DNA of 64,000 bases from Flavobacterium sp. CF108 (GTDB lineage Bacteria; Bacteroidota; Bacteroidia; Flavobacteriales; Flavobacteriaceae), in assembly GCF_900129795.1 (NCBI RefSeq), contig NZ_FQWW01000004.1:62001-126000 (forward strand), in the 5' to 3' direction. Each line of letters starts with the position of its first letter. Position 1 is the first letter of the stretch. Shown piece after piece: positions 45,001-55,095 of this stretch. Both the position numbers and the translations under genes were made by a program. A model generated the notes under the pieces. The model saw only the letters and a program-made list of their open reading frames with translations. It did not search any database and was not told where the DNA came from.

Positions 45001-45371
45001 AACAAGAAGCACATTACATATGTGAAATTTGTAATGTGCCTACTCCTAGAATAATGTTACACCATATTTGTTTTCTACAAATCAATAGTGTGGAACATTT
45101 TTACCTCCAAACAAGAACATGGAGAAAAAATCATAAAACCTTTCGAATAACTTTTTCATAATAGTGCATTTTTAATTGTTAGTAGAAAATAGACACCAAT
45201 AAAAAGAGTAAATCAAAAAATATATAATAGAAGTGGGATTGGTTATAGCAAGATACAAAATTTTCTAATAAAAAAAATAATTTCTTACATTTTTTAAAAA
45301 CATTATAGCATTTACTATCAACGCTTTACCACTAAAGGGTTTCAGACAAGTATTACAAAAGTAATCAACAA
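45001..45371. other. Intergenic region: hairpin and possible small ORF
   Basis: Holds a perfect 10-bp hairpin GCACATTACA / TGTAATGTGC (45009-45039) after truB, then a possible 25-codon reverse-strand ORF (45082-45159). No repeat of the other families was seen. Confidence 0.6.
45082..45159 (-). CDS. Possible 25-residue small protein
   Basis: Reverse-strand ATG at 45159 to TGA at 45082-45084. The peptide begins MKKLFERFYDFFSMFLFGG and ends KNVPHY: amphipathic with a Gly-Gly turn. It is too short for any statistical support, and no Shine-Dalgarno signal is expected in this phylum, so only its plausible composition argues for it. Confidence 0.2.
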   Translation of the reverse strand: MKKLFERFYDFFSMFLFGGKNVPHY

Positions 45372-45989
45372 TTAAAGTCGGTTATATTTGATATTTTCCA
45401 TGATTTCGATCAACTCTTCCTGCACAGAAATTCCTTTATCAGCGAGATACCATAATTGCAAATCGGTTTTAATTTTTTCATCAATTGGACCGACGTCTCT
45501 TTTATGATTGTTCATTAATTCGGTTGCGCCTTTTGGTCTTGGTCCCCAATCTGTACGAACAATTCCGGCTTCTTTACAAATCACAATAACTTTTGGAATT
45601 GCTCTTCCGCCGTTTGTTAAATATTGACTCATTAATTCGTCGTTTTCATCACGAAGTACAATTCGAAGATCAATTTTTTTATTAGACTCGTTCGCCATTT
45701 TATCTAAAATGGGAAGAATCTGCGCTGCATCACCACACCAGCCTTCTGAAATTACAAGCCAGATATAATGATTATCCAGATGCTGCAGTTTTGAAATGAC
45801 TTCTTCAGAGATTTTGATTGTTTTTTCTAATCGATTCATTCTGGCTTCGTTCAATTTGGAATAATTAGTCAGACTTTCAGACTGTTCGCTTCCTGTTGAT
45901 TTTCCTTCAGATAATAAATCAGTAACTAATTTTCGATATTCAGCATAAGAATGACTGTTGAATAATGCTTTGGCTACAGTACTTTTCAT
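45372..45989 (-). CDS. Thioredoxin-fold protein with single active-site Cys
   Basis: A 205-residue cytosolic protein. EGWCGDAAQILPIL occupies the place of the thioredoxin CxxC motif, but only the first Cys is present (CGDA). The cis-Pro loop is GGRAIPKVIV. The pattern matches the thioredoxin family proteins found in Bacteroidota whose role is not known; a monothiol mechanism or loss of redox activity is possible. It has no partner gene nearby. Confidence 0.75.
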   Translation of the reverse strand: MKSTVAKALFNSHSYAEYRKLVTDLLSEGKSTGSEQSESLTNYSKLNEARMNRLEKTIKISEEVISKLQHLDNHYIWLVISEGWCGDAAQILPILDKMANESNKKIDLRIVLRDENDELMSQYLTNGGRAIPKVIVICKEAGIVRTDWGPRPKGATELMNNHKRDVGPIDEKIKTDLQLWYLADKGISVQEELIEIMENIKYNRL

Positions 45990-46148
45990 AGAGGTTTATT
46001 TTGCTTACTATAAAATTACGGATTTTAAAAAGAACCTCGAATGACTTTTATCACATTCGAAAGAAAAAATAAAAAAAGTCGTTATAAAATTAAATCTCAA
46101 GTACAATTAATTTTTTATCAACATTATTTTTAAAAATCAGAATATGTC

Positions 46149-46156
46149 TATATTTG
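46149..46156 (+). promoter_or_regulatory. -7 box of pyrH
   Basis: A perfect TATATTTG. It lies inside the longer alternative reading frame of pyrH, which supports the ATG at 46180. Confidence 0.65.
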
Positions 46157-46179
46157 CACAAATTAACGCAACACGAAAT

Positions 46180-46887
46180 ATGAAATATAAAAGAATTCTT
46201 CTAAAACTTAGCGGTGAGGCCTTAATGGGTGATTTACAATACGGAATTGACCCTAAAAGATTAGCCGAATATGCAGATGAAATTAAGCAGATCCATGCAA
46301 AGGGAGTAGAAATTGCAATCGTTATTGGAGGAGGAAATATTTTTAGAGGCGTTGCCGGTGCCAGCGCAGGAATGGACCGAGTACAAGGTGATTATATGGG
46401 AATGCTTGCTACTGTTATTAACGGAATGGCTTTGCAGGGCGCACTTGAAGACAAGGGAATGAAAACGCGTTTGCAGACTGCTTTAAAAATGGAATCTATT
46501 GCAGAACCATATATCAAAAGAAGAGCAGATCGTCATTTAGAAAAAGGAAGAATTGTAATTTTTGGTGCCGGAACCGGAAATCCATATTTTACAACTGATA
46601 CTGCAGCAGTTTTAAGAGGAATCGAAATCAATGCTGATGTGATCTTAAAAGGAACCCGAGTTGATGGTGTTTACGATTCTGATCCTGAAAAAAACGCTTC
46701 GGCTGTAAAATTTGATTTTATTTCATTTGATGATGTTCTTAAAAAAGGACTAAATGTAATGGATACAACGGCTTTCACTTTAAGCCAGGAAAACAAATTA
46801 CCAATTGTTGTTTTTGATATGAACAAAATTGGAAACCTTTTAAAAATCTGCGAAGGAGAAAACATCGGAACTGTAGTAAATATTTAG
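46180..46887 (+). CDS. pyrH: UMP kinase
   Basis: A 235-residue amino-acid-kinase-fold enzyme converting UMP to [20 protein letters not shown] is its expected beginning; an in-frame ATG 36 nt upstream would place the promoter inside the gene. GGGNIFRG and [18 protein letters not shown] are conserved. It is followed by frr in the same direction, a common pair. Confidence 0.96.
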   Translation: MKYKRILLKLSGEALMGDLQYGIDPKRLAEYADEIKQIHAKGVEIAIVIGGGNIFRGVAGASAGMDRVQGDYMGMLATVINGMALQGALEDKGMKTRLQTALKMESIAEPYIKRRADRHLEKGRIVIFGAGTGNPYFTTDTAAVLRGIEINADVILKGTRVDGVYDSDPEKNASAVKFDFISFDDVLKKGLNVMDTTAFTLSQENKLPIVVFDMNKIGNLLKICEGENIGTVVNI

Positions 46888-46978
46888 ACTACTTAGATTG
46901 TTAGAATTCTAGATTATTAGATTTATTAAAAAACAATACTCTTTAAAACAATCTTCAAAAACATAAAAAATAAAAAAA

Positions 46979-47542
46979 ATGACTGAAGAAATCGATTTTA
47001 TATTAGAAAGTACTGAAGAATCTATGAACGGTTCGATTGCCCACTTAGAGAAAGAATTTCTAAACATTCGTGCAGGAAAAGCTTCTCCAGCTATGCTTGG
47101 AGGTGTTTTTGTTGATTATTACGGATCTGCAACGCCACTTTCTCAAGTGTCAAAAATCAGTGTTCCTGATGCAAGAACAATTACTTTGCAGCCTTTCGAA
47201 AAAAACATGTTACAAGCCATCGAAAAAGCTATTTTAATTGCTAATATTGGTTTCAACCCAATGAATAACGGAGACGTTATTATCATCAGCGTTCCGCCTT
47301 TAACAGAAGAGCGTCGTCGTGATTTGGCTAAACAAGCTAAATCTGAAGCTGAAGATGCAAAAATTGGTATCCGTAACTCTCGTAAAGATGCAAATACTGA
47401 CATCAAAAAATTAGAAAAAGAAGGAACTTCTGAAGATATCTGTAAATCTGCAGAAGAAGAAGTTCAAAACTTAACCAATACTTATATCAAAAAAATTGAT
47501 GAATTATTAGCTGCAAAAGAAGCTGAAATCATGAAGGTTTAA
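46979..47542 (+). CDS. frr: Ribosome recycling factor
   Basis: A 187-residue factor that splits the post-termination ribosome together with EF-G. The NIRAGKASPAML motif and the helical C-terminus with IGIRNSRKDAN are conserved. A strong terminator follows. Confidence 0.96.
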   Translation: MTEEIDFILESTEESMNGSIAHLEKEFLNIRAGKASPAMLGGVFVDYYGSATPLSQVSKISVPDARTITLQPFEKNMLQAIEKAILIANIGFNPMNNGDVIIISVPPLTEERRRDLAKQAKSEAEDAKIGIRNSRKDANTDIKKLEKEGTSEDICKSAEEEVQNLTNTYIKKIDELLAAKEAEIMKV

Positions 47543-47560
47543 GTATTTGATACTGAAATT

Positions 47561-47598
47561 AAAAAATCCGTCTGGTAAAATTATCAGACGGATTTTTT
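47561..47598 (+). terminator. Rho-independent terminator of pyrH-frr
   Basis: AAAAAATCCGTCTGGTAA pairs with TTATCAGACGGATTTTTT (one G-U), followed by a T-run. Confidence 0.88.
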
Positions 47599-47605
47599 TT
47601 ATTCT

Positions 47606-47613
47606 TATTTTTG
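47606..47613 (+). promoter_or_regulatory. -7 box of the DUF5686 gene
   Basis: A perfect TATTTTTG, 47 nt upstream of the ATG at 47661. Confidence 0.55.
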
Positions 47614-47660
47614 CATACCAAAATTGAATTCTTTCCGTTTTTGAATCTATATAATTCTCT

Positions 47661-50156
47661 ATGAGGCTATTTTGTTTATTGACTTTATTTTTCACGCTTA
47701 GTATTCAGGCGCAATTTCAAATAAGCGGAATTGTAACAGATTCAAACAACAAGCCGCTTCCCTTTGCGACTATTAAAACTTTTGATAATAACAATACTAT
47801 AACGGATGTTGACGGGAAATTTACTTTTAAAACTTTTACACAATCCGGAAATTTTATTGTTTCCTATATTGGTTTTCAAACTAAAACTATTGCCATAGTA
47901 GAAAACAAAAAGTTTTATTCTGTTTCATTATCTCAAAAAACAGATGATTTAAAAGAAGTTATTGTTTCTAATGAAAATCCTGCTTTAACGATTATCAAAA
48001 AAGTTATTGCCAATAAAAACAATAATAATCCGCAGAAAAAATTAAGCAGTTTTGAGTACAAAACGTACAACAAACTTATTGTTACCGCCAATCCTGATTC
48101 GATTGACGGAAGAATAGATTCATCTGCCGTTTATAAGGATTTCAATAAAAAGAAAATCAACATCGATTCTTCTGATTATAAATTCAAAGAAATAATAAGC
48201 AAACAGCATTTATTTCAAACCGAGAAAGTTTCGCAATATCAATTCGGAAATAACAAGCTTAAAGAAACGGTTCTGGGAACCAAAATAGCCGGTTTTAAAA
48301 ATCCTATTTACGAAGTTATCGCTTTCAATTTACAGTCAATTTCGATTTACGATAACAAATATGAGCTTTTCGAAACTAAATATGAAAATCCTATTTCGAA
48401 CACAGCTCCGGGAACCTACAATTACAAATTGCTTGATACTGTAAACATAAAAGGCCGTGAAACCTTTATGATTTACTTTAAAAATAAGCATAAAAGAAAA
48501 ACATCGGGCTTAGAAGGTGTTTTGTATATCGATTCGCAAAATTTCGCTATTGCAAAAGCGGTAATGCGTATAAAAGGCGTTTTAGATATTAGCGGTATTC
48601 ACGAATTTGATTATGTGCCGAATGAAAAAGTATGGTTTCAAAGTAACACCACTTTTAAAATTGTAAAAGGTAAAAATGACGATGATATTAAAATTCTGGG
48701 CGGAACAATTCAGTTTGACGGAGATGTAGCCGAAGATTTTGAACCGAGAAAAAAAGCCGCTTCAGATTTTACCTATTTACTTTCTGAAAGCAATAATTTC
48801 GACATTCATTACAATACCGAAACTCCAATAAAAAACCCATCTCTTTATATTGAAATTAAAGACGATGCAAGCAAAAAACCGGAAGAATTCTGGAACCAGT
48901 ACCGTAAAGAAACTTTAGATCAAAAAAGCCAGAAAACGTATCAATTATTAGACAGTTTATCCATCAATAAAAGAATTGAAAAACGTTTAGGATTAGGCCG
49001 AAAAATCATTAATGGCTACATTCCAATTGGGCCTGTAGATTTAGATTTAAAGAAAATTATTAGTTACAACAATTACGAAGGTTTTCGTTTAGGTCTTGGA
49101 GGTATCACAAATGATAAATTTTCTAAAGATTTTAGAATTGAAGGTTATACGGCGTACGGTACAAAAGATGGTGTTGTTAAATATAATTTGGGCGCTGGAG
49201 TTTTATTAGACCAAAATACGAACACTTGGTTGAACGGATCTTATACAGATGATGTTCGGGAAATTGCGAGTACTGTTTTTGCTGTTGATAAACGTGTCTT
49301 TAAAATTTATGATCCGAGGCCAATCAACATTAGTACTTTCTACAAATACACTAGCTGGAAAGCGAATGTACAAACGAAAATTATTCCGAAGACAGAAGCG
49401 GTTCTAGAACTATCCAGGACGTATGTTGAACCTAAGTTTGATTATCTTTTTAATTACAACGGTCAGTTGTATTCAAGTTTTATTATGACAACCGCAATGG
49501 TTTCTATTGTTTGGGCGCCTTTCAGCGATTTTATGCAGACTCCAACGGGAAGAACCGAATCGGATAAAAGATTTCCAAGATTTACTTTTCAGTACACTCA
49601 ATCGCTGCCAAATGTTTTAGATAATGATTTTAGTTTTGGAAAAATAGATTTCAAAACGGAGTACGAAAAGAAATACCTAAATGGTCAAAAAACAAGTCTG
49701 CTTTTGCAGGGAGGTTATGCAATAGACGATGTTCCGCTTACGCATTTGTATAACACCATGCCAAATAACCTTACCAAGGAAACTATTATCCAGCGTATTA
49801 CTTTTGCCGGAAGAAACAGTTTCGAAACCATGTTTTTTAATGAATTTTTCTCCAGCCAATATGTGTTTTTTCAAATTAAACATGGTTTTGAAAGAATTAA
49901 AATCATGAAAAAAGTTCGTCCTTCATTGGTTTTAGTTACCAGAATGGCGTGGGGAAATATGGAAAAACCAGAACAGCATGTCGGCCCGACTTATAAAACT
50001 CTTGACAAAGGCTTTTTCGAATCAGGAATTGAATTAAATAAAATCTACAAAGGTTTTGGTCTCGGCGGATTCTATCGTTATGGGTCAAATCAATTACCTG
50101 AATTTGACGATAATATTGCAGTTAAGATTTCTTATGTTCTTGATTTGGGATTATAA
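47661..50156 (+). CDS. DUF5686 outer-membrane protein with carboxypeptidase-regulatory-like domain
   Basis: An 831-residue protein: signal peptide ending SIQAQ; a CarboxypepD_reg-like domain at about 20-100 (FQISGIVTDSNNKPLPFATI, DGKFTF, FIVSYIGFQ); then the DUF5686 region, part of which resembles a barrel and ends VLDLGL. Unlike TonB receptors it has no plug. Function unknown; this family is common in Bacteroidota envelopes. Confidence 0.85.
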   Translation: MRLFCLLTLFFTLSIQAQFQISGIVTDSNNKPLPFATIKTFDNNNTITDVDGKFTFKTFTQSGNFIVSYIGFQTKTIAIVENKKFYSVSLSQKTDDLKEVIVSNENPALTIIKKVIANKNNNNPQKKLSSFEYKTYNKLIVTANPDSIDGRIDSSAVYKDFNKKKINIDSSDYKFKEIISKQHLFQTEKVSQYQFGNNKLKETVLGTKIAGFKNPIYEVIAFNLQSISIYDNKYELFETKYENPISNTAPGTYNYKLLDTVNIKGRETFMIYFKNKHKRKTSGLEGVLYIDSQNFAIAKAVMRIKGVLDISGIHEFDYVPNEKVWFQSNTTFKIVKGKNDDDIKILGGTIQFDGDVAEDFEPRKKAASDFTYLLSESNNFDIHYNTETPIKNPSLYIEIKDDASKKPEEFWNQYRKETLDQKSQKTYQLLDSLSINKRIEKRLGLGRKIINGYIPIGPVDLDLKKIISYNNYEGFRLGLGGITNDKFSKDFRIEGYTAYGTKDGVVKYNLGAGVLLDQNTNTWLNGSYTDDVREIASTVFAVDKRVFKIYDPRPINISTFYKYTSWKANVQTKIIPKTEAVLELSRTYVEPKFDYLFNYNGQLYSSFIMTTAMVSIVWAPFSDFMQTPTGRTESDKRFPRFTFQYTQSLPNVLDNDFSFGKIDFKTEYEKKYLNGQKTSLLLQGGYAIDDVPLTHLYNTMPNNLTKETIIQRITFAGRNSFETMFFNEFFSSQYVFFQIKHGFERIKIMKKVRPSLVLVTRMAWGNMEKPEQHVGPTYKTLDKGFFESGIELNKIYKGFGLGGFYRYGSNQLPEFDDNIAVKISYVLDLGL

Positions 50157-50534
50157 ATTTTAAATTCCAAATCTTAAAATTCCAAATTCCAATTAGACCG
50201 AGTTTAACCGCAAAGGACGCAAAGTTTTTTCGCAAAGTTTATTAAGAAAACAAGTTTTGATGAGAGCACAAAGCAGTTCTCATATTTTTGTCTTCCTGAG
50301 CGAAGTCGAAGGATCGTCTCGTAACTCCGCAAAGTTTAATTACAGACAAAGTTTGTCATTTCGAGGAACGAGAAATCGCACTCATAACTCTACACAGTAT
50401 GTCGCCAATCTTTGTCGATTCTCTAGTGCGATTTCTCGTTCCTCGAAATGACAAAAGAATCCCATAAAAAAAATCCCAAACCCCAATCATAAAAATTGGA
50501 ATTTGGAATTTAAATATTGAAATTTTAAAACTAT
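50157..50534. repeat. Repeat-filled intergenic region between convergent genes
   Basis: Contains AAATTCCAAATC/TTCCAAATTCC runs (50158-50195), a CGCAAAG fragment (50208-50240), a CTGAGCGAAGTCGAAGG fragment (50296-50313), and a perfect 27-bp inverted repeat starting GTCATTTCGAGGAACGAGAA at 50355-50381 with its complement at 50426-50452. An AATCCCAAACCCCAA palindrome ends it. No ORF was judged convincing. Confidence 0.8.
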
Positions 50535-52805
50535 CTATGGTTTCAAAATCAAAACCGAAGGTGTATTATTCAGCCATGTACTTTGAGATTCAATTAATTT
50601 TTTCCAGCTGTCTAAACTTATAATCATTAAGTTTTGACCATCAAGAAAATCTTTTTTAATTGTTCTGTCATGCATAATCATAATATGATTTGGTGCAATT
50701 TGTTCGATAGATCTAATCGTTTCCTGAATATCGCGTGTATTTTTTACTTCACCGCTGGCATCCAAAACTGTAATTTGCGAACCATTATTATTGATTAATT
50801 TTTTAGCAAAATCAATTAAAAAAGCATCTTCACGGCTAAAAATCGGCATGAATACCTGATTTACTTCTTCAAGATCTTTATCGATAAAAATACCAACCGG
50901 CATTTTGGTTTTTGCAAGAATATGACGTGTTCTTTCATCAAAAGGATTATTTTCGAACAAACCTTCTTTTCCGGTAAACTTGTCAATTAAACGATCCGGA
51001 TTTACAATTCGGGTTGTAAAACCAAGAATTTTTCCAAGTAAAGTTCCGTCAAAAATAGACTGCCCTAAACCAACTAATAACAAATCATATTCACCTTGGT
51101 TTGCCGCGTCAATAATATCGGTATCAATATCATTAGAAACTTTAAACAGGCTTACCATATTTTGATTCAGTTTATGAGATTCATCAATAACCGGAACCAA
51201 CATTTTACGTTCGTGTTCTTTTATGTCAAACGAATGTATTTCTGTACTTAAGGATAAATGCATTGCCGTTACGATCGAATTATCCTGCTGTTTTTTAACT
51301 AAACTATTGGCAATTTGTAACAGTTTTTTTCCTCTTTCTGGAGTTCCAAATGAAAGCAGTATTTTGTATTTACTTTTATTTCCAATTTCCTGCGGAATGG
51401 CGGTGATTTTATCTTTAAAAATAAATCCGATGAAGTCTAAGGCCGGCCCCGTCATAAAAGTTGTCAGCAGCGCCATAATTACCATCATGGTAAAAATTTC
51501 TGTAGACAATACTCCAAGGTCGTAACCAATATTTAAAACAACAAGTTCCATTAAACCTCTTGTATTCATTAAAGCTCCAATGGCTAAACTGTCTTTCCAG
51601 CTTTGTCCAACGAATTTTGCTGCTAATGCGCTACCAAAGAATTTTCCAACTACAGCAACCGCAATAATTAATCCTGTGATTTTCCATAATGCAGGATCAT
51701 TTAACAAACCAATTTGGGTACGCAAACCTGTAAACACAAAGAACAAAGGCAATAATACAATTATCGAAACGTCTTCTACTTTTTCGATAAATATGTTTCT
51801 GAATTTATTGTTTTCAGGCATAATTGCTCCCGCTAAGAAAGCTCCAAATAAAGCATGAATTCCGATTAATTCAGCAGCATACGCCGAGAATAAAAGTGTT
51901 AAAAAGAAAATAGCAACAACTGGTTTATTTAAACTTTCTCTTGTTGAATTTAAATCTCCAACACGTTTCAGGAACGGACGAACGATTTTCAACATTATGA
52001 TTACATATAAAATCGCTAAACCAATTACGTATAATGAACTAGAAAGTGAACCCGCTTTTACAATAGCAATTACAACGGCAAGAATACACCACGCCGTAAT
52101 ATCATCTGCAGCGGCGCAGGTTATGGCAATGGTTCCGAGTTTTGTTTTCTGCATTCCCCGTTCCTGAACAATTCTGGCCAAAACCGGAAAAGCGGTAATG
52201 CTCATGGCGATTCCCATAAATAATCCGAAAGAAGAGAATTCAACCCCTTTTGGAGCAAAAGTTTGATAAATGAAATAAGCCAAAGTTAATCCTAATGCAA
52301 ACGGAATAACGATACTGGCGTGGCTGATAACAACAGCATCGTGCGCTTTGTTTTTCAGCACTTTCAAATCCAGTTCCATACCAATAACAAACATGAAAAG
52401 GATTAAACCAATCTGACTTAAAAATTGTAAGTTTCCTAAAGATTCTTTTGGAAATAAAGCTGCGGAGAATTCAGGAAAATACATTCCTACTAAAGACGGC
52501 CCAAGTACAATCCCGGCAACCATTTCTCCAATTACAGACGGCTGTCCAATTTTTCTGAAGAACCATCCAAATAAACGTGCTACTAAAATAATAGTCACAA
52601 TCTGCGCCAGTAAAATAGCTAACGGATGTTGTAAGTTTTCGACCATTGAATTGAGAAAATCATTCCAATGATTACTTTCAATTTGTTTTTTAATGATATT
52701 CTGACCTGCTTCTAATGCTGCTCCTTTTGAAATTATCCAATATATCAGAGCTGTAAATCCTCCAATAATTGTAACATAGAATAAAGAGTTCTTAATGTTA
52801 TTCAT
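50535..52805 (-). CDS. CPA2-type cation:proton antiporter with C-terminal USP-like domain
   Basis: A 756-residue membrane protein. After one helix at about 8-28 and a loop, a 12-13 helix Na+/H+ exchanger domain (about 60-460) shows GEMVAGIVLGPSLVG, FVIGMELDL and the CAAADDITAW ion-binding Asp pair. The hydrophilic C-terminal 280 residues look like one or two universal-stress-protein-type domains. KefB-like proteins end in TrkA-N instead, so this is a different regulatory tail. It probably exchanges Na+ or K+ for protons. Confidence 0.88.
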   Translation of the reverse strand: MNNIKNSLFYVTIIGGFTALIYWIISKGAALEAGQNIIKKQIESNHWNDFLNSMVENLQHPLAILLAQIVTIILVARLFGWFFRKIGQPSVIGEMVAGIVLGPSLVGMYFPEFSAALFPKESLGNLQFLSQIGLILFMFVIGMELDLKVLKNKAHDAVVISHASIVIPFALGLTLAYFIYQTFAPKGVEFSSFGLFMGIAMSITAFPVLARIVQERGMQKTKLGTIAITCAAADDITAWCILAVVIAIVKAGSLSSSLYVIGLAILYVIIMLKIVRPFLKRVGDLNSTRESLNKPVVAIFFLTLLFSAYAAELIGIHALFGAFLAGAIMPENNKFRNIFIEKVEDVSIIVLLPLFFVFTGLRTQIGLLNDPALWKITGLIIAVAVVGKFFGSALAAKFVGQSWKDSLAIGALMNTRGLMELVVLNIGYDLGVLSTEIFTMMVIMALLTTFMTGPALDFIGFIFKDKITAIPQEIGNKSKYKILLSFGTPERGKKLLQIANSLVKKQQDNSIVTAMHLSLSTEIHSFDIKEHERKMLVPVIDESHKLNQNMVSLFKVSNDIDTDIIDAANQGEYDLLLVGLGQSIFDGTLLGKILGFTTRIVNPDRLIDKFTGKEGLFENNPFDERTRHILAKTKMPVGIFIDKDLEEVNQVFMPIFSREDAFLIDFAKKLINNNGSQITVLDASGEVKNTRDIQETIRSIEQIAPNHIMIMHDRTIKKDFLDGQNLMIISLDSWKKLIESQSTWLNNTPSVLILKP

Positions 52806-53107
52806 AACTCGTTCTTTTAATTATTGCTGCAAATATCAGGACTGACAGCAAAGTGATGAAGTAAATTTACAGTTAATTTTCAATCTATGTAACAAGACTG
52901 AAAAACTTTGTAATAAGTTAATAACAACATCTAAAAACGACTTTTATTCTGAACAAAATTGAAGGCTTGTGAAACTAAAAAGGGCTTCGACTTCGCTCAG
53001 CCTGACAATGAAATAAAATCCAAAATTCTGAAATTTCAAATTCCAATTATCGCTGAAATTTTATTCTTAAGTATTCCGTATTGTCACTCTGAGCGGAGTC
53101 GAAGAGC
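52806..53107. repeat. Intergenic region with CTGAGCGAAGTCG-family fragments
   Basis: Two fragments face each other: GGGCTTCGACTTCGCTCAGC (52981-53000) and CACTCTGAGCGGAGTCGAAGAG (53085-53106), forming a large imperfect inverted repeat downstream of the response regulator gene. The part near 52810-52960 holds the antiporter promoter region and nothing else recognised. Confidence 0.65.
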
Positions 53108-53827
53108 TTATAATTTTACCTTTTTCAAAAAATCAGAGCGATAAGTTTCGCTTAAAAGTAAGGTTGTATTTTTATTGTTTTCTTCAATGTGATGCAGAAC
53201 AATCTCATTGTGGTTGAAGAATTTTATTGCTTTTACGGCTATGATTTCTTTTTTGTTAATTCTGCAGAAATTGGTTTCAGGTAATTCTTTTAAAAGTGTA
53301 TCGAATTTTACATTTTTCAAGTTTAAAAAACTTCCGTCGGCAAGTAAAACGGTTTTATCGCGGCTGTCACTTACCGCTGTTTTGATGTATTGAATCTGGT
53401 TAAAATAAAGCAGTGTTTTTCCTTTATCGGTATTTAACTGAATAAATTTTTTAGCTGTATCTGGTTTTTCAAAACGTTCTAAAGCTTTTGAAACTGCTTT
53501 TTGCAAACGTTCCAGTTTTACAGGTTTTGTGATATAATCTACCGCATCAATATTAAAAGCATCGGCGGCATATTCTTTATAGGCGGTACAAAAAATCACT
53601 AATTTATCGCCAACCAATTCAGCCAGATGAAGTCCGTCCATTCCCGGCATTTCGATATCTGAAATTAGCAAATCAAATTCGAGTTCGGGAATATCAGACA
53701 AAAGTTTCTGCGGATTATTAAACGTTTTTACGATTTCCAGTTCAGGAATTTGTTCGCAAAGCATTTTTAAGTACGTTAATCCCGGAATCTCATCGTCCAG
53801 AAGCAAGCATTTCAGTTTTGTATTCAA
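53108..53827 (-). CDS. LytTR-family response regulator
   Basis: A 239-residue regulator. The receiver domain has DDEIPG at 11-16 and phospho-acceptor Asp57 in LLISDIEMPG; Lys of TKPVKL is conserved. The C-terminal LytTR DNA-binding domain (about 135-239) contains FCRINKKEIIAVKAIKFF. The gene start overlaps the kinase gene by 38 nt, so the pair is coupled. Targets are unknown. Confidence 0.9.
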   Translation of the reverse strand: MNTKLKCLLLDDEIPGLTYLKMLCEQIPELEIVKTFNNPQKLLSDIPELEFDLLISDIEMPGMDGLHLAELVGDKLVIFCTAYKEYAADAFNIDAVDYITKPVKLERLQKAVSKALERFEKPDTAKKFIQLNTDKGKTLLYFNQIQYIKTAVSDSRDKTVLLADGSFLNLKNVKFDTLLKELPETNFCRINKKEIIAVKAIKFFNHNEIVLHHIEENNKNTTLLLSETYRSDFLKKVKL

Positions 53828-54551
53828 GTAAATCTATTTTTAGATGAGCAATATAAACATCGTTCTCTACAAATTTATCAAGTTTAAAATTATTCTTGTA
53901 AATAATGCGCAGACGATGTTCTAAAGTGGCGTGGCCAAAACCGCTTCGCTCCTTTTTCAATACTTTTTTATCTGAAATTTTATTCGAAACCGTCATAGAA
54001 AAAGCGTTATCACGAAATTCAAAAACTACCGAAATAAAAGCATCCGCACTTTGAAGATCGGCATGTTTAAAAGCATTTTCTATTAAATCAATCGAAATCA
54101 AAGGCGCCAGCAAAGGCTGATCGTACAATTTATCGTCTTCGTTGATATTGGTTTTAATCTTCAGCTCAAAAAGCGGACTGATTTTGATTTTATTGATTTC
54201 GATTAAATTCAGTGCAAAGTTTATTTCTTCTTTTGCGGTTACGAATTTCTTTTTGCTTTCGTATAAAATATAATCCAGAACATTGGCCAGTTTATCTAAT
54301 GCAAAATAAGTTTGATAAGCATGCGACTGAATTGAATTCAAAATATTCTTAAATAAATGCGGATTTAGTTTTGACTCTAAGTTTTCTAACTGCAAGTCGT
54401 TTACTTTTGCTTCGAGCGTATAAAAACTTTTCTCAGCATCATCTTTTGCCTTTTTTGCCTGCGTTAATTGATATATCATAAAACAAATTATGACAATCAA
54501 CAGTAAAAGAATTGCTAGAAATATAAAAGTTGTGGTATTGTTTTCCTGCAT
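53790..54551 (-). CDS. LytS/YehU-type sensor histidine kinase
   Basis: A 253-residue kinase: one N-terminal membrane helix (about 8-30), a short coiled coil, and His_kinase family region with LESKLNPHLFKNILNSIQ (the phospho-acceptor His is in NPHLFKN). The ATP-binding N box is LIENAFKHA and a Gly-rich GFGHATLEHRL replaces the usual G2 box. There is no sensor domain beyond the helix. It pairs with the LytTR regulator that overlaps its end. Confidence 0.85.
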   Translation of the reverse strand: MQENNTTTFIFLAILLLLIVIICFMIYQLTQAKKAKDDAEKSFYTLEAKVNDLQLENLESKLNPHLFKNILNSIQSHAYQTYFALDKLANVLDYILYESKKKFVTAKEEINFALNLIEINKIKISPLFELKIKTNINEDDKLYDQPLLAPLISIDLIENAFKHADLQSADAFISVVFEFRDNAFSMTVSNKISDKKVLKKERSGFGHATLEHRLRIIYKNNFKLDKFVENDVYIAHLKIDLLEYKTEMLASGR

Positions 54552-54556
54552 TGTTT

Positions 54557-55003
54557 TTAAGATTCTATAATTGTTTTTAATGAAACTTTATAATTAATTA
54601 AAATCCCAATTGTCAAAATTAAAATACTGGCAAGCCAAAGATAATAACCTAATTCAAAAGAAACTATTTTTGCCATAGCACCACTCTCTGCTCCCAAAAT
54701 TTCAGTCCAAAATGAAAAAAATATCGCTAAACAAGATGCTATTAAACTTAATAAAATTGCTCTTTTATCATTTTTAATAAAAAATCTAATTGCAAAAAAT
54801 GACAGTGGGTTTGCGAGCCAAATAATTTGTTCTAATAACCCTCCTCCCAAAAAAGCAGTAGATCCCATAAAAAGATATTCTAAAGACGAAGATATTCTTA
54901 TTTTATCATTGTAATTTACAATCAGAGCATTTTGAGTTAATGAAATACCAAAAATCAATATACACAATCCGATAGTTATAAATTTAATTTGTTTTGAATC
55001 CAT
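54557..55003 (-). CDS. Hypothetical membrane protein upstream of the LytTR system
   Basis: A 148-residue protein with four hydrophobic helices and no recognised motif. It ends 5 nt before the kinase gene on the same strand, so it is likely co-transcribed and could be a signal input for the kinase, which has no sensor domain. That link is inferred. Confidence 0.6.
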   Translation of the reverse strand: MDSKQIKFITIGLCILIFGISLTQNALIVNYNDKIRISSSLEYLFMGSTAFLGGGLLEQIIWLANPLSFFAIRFFIKNDKRAILLSLIASCLAIFFSFWTEILGAESGAMAKIVSFELGYYLWLASILILTIGILINYKVSLKTIIES

Positions 55004-55095
55004 TATTTATAATACGTTTTCATTATAGACACAGAATTAAAACAAAACAACCTGTGTAAACCAGTTTAATCCGCTTAATCAGCGGGCCATATTTT

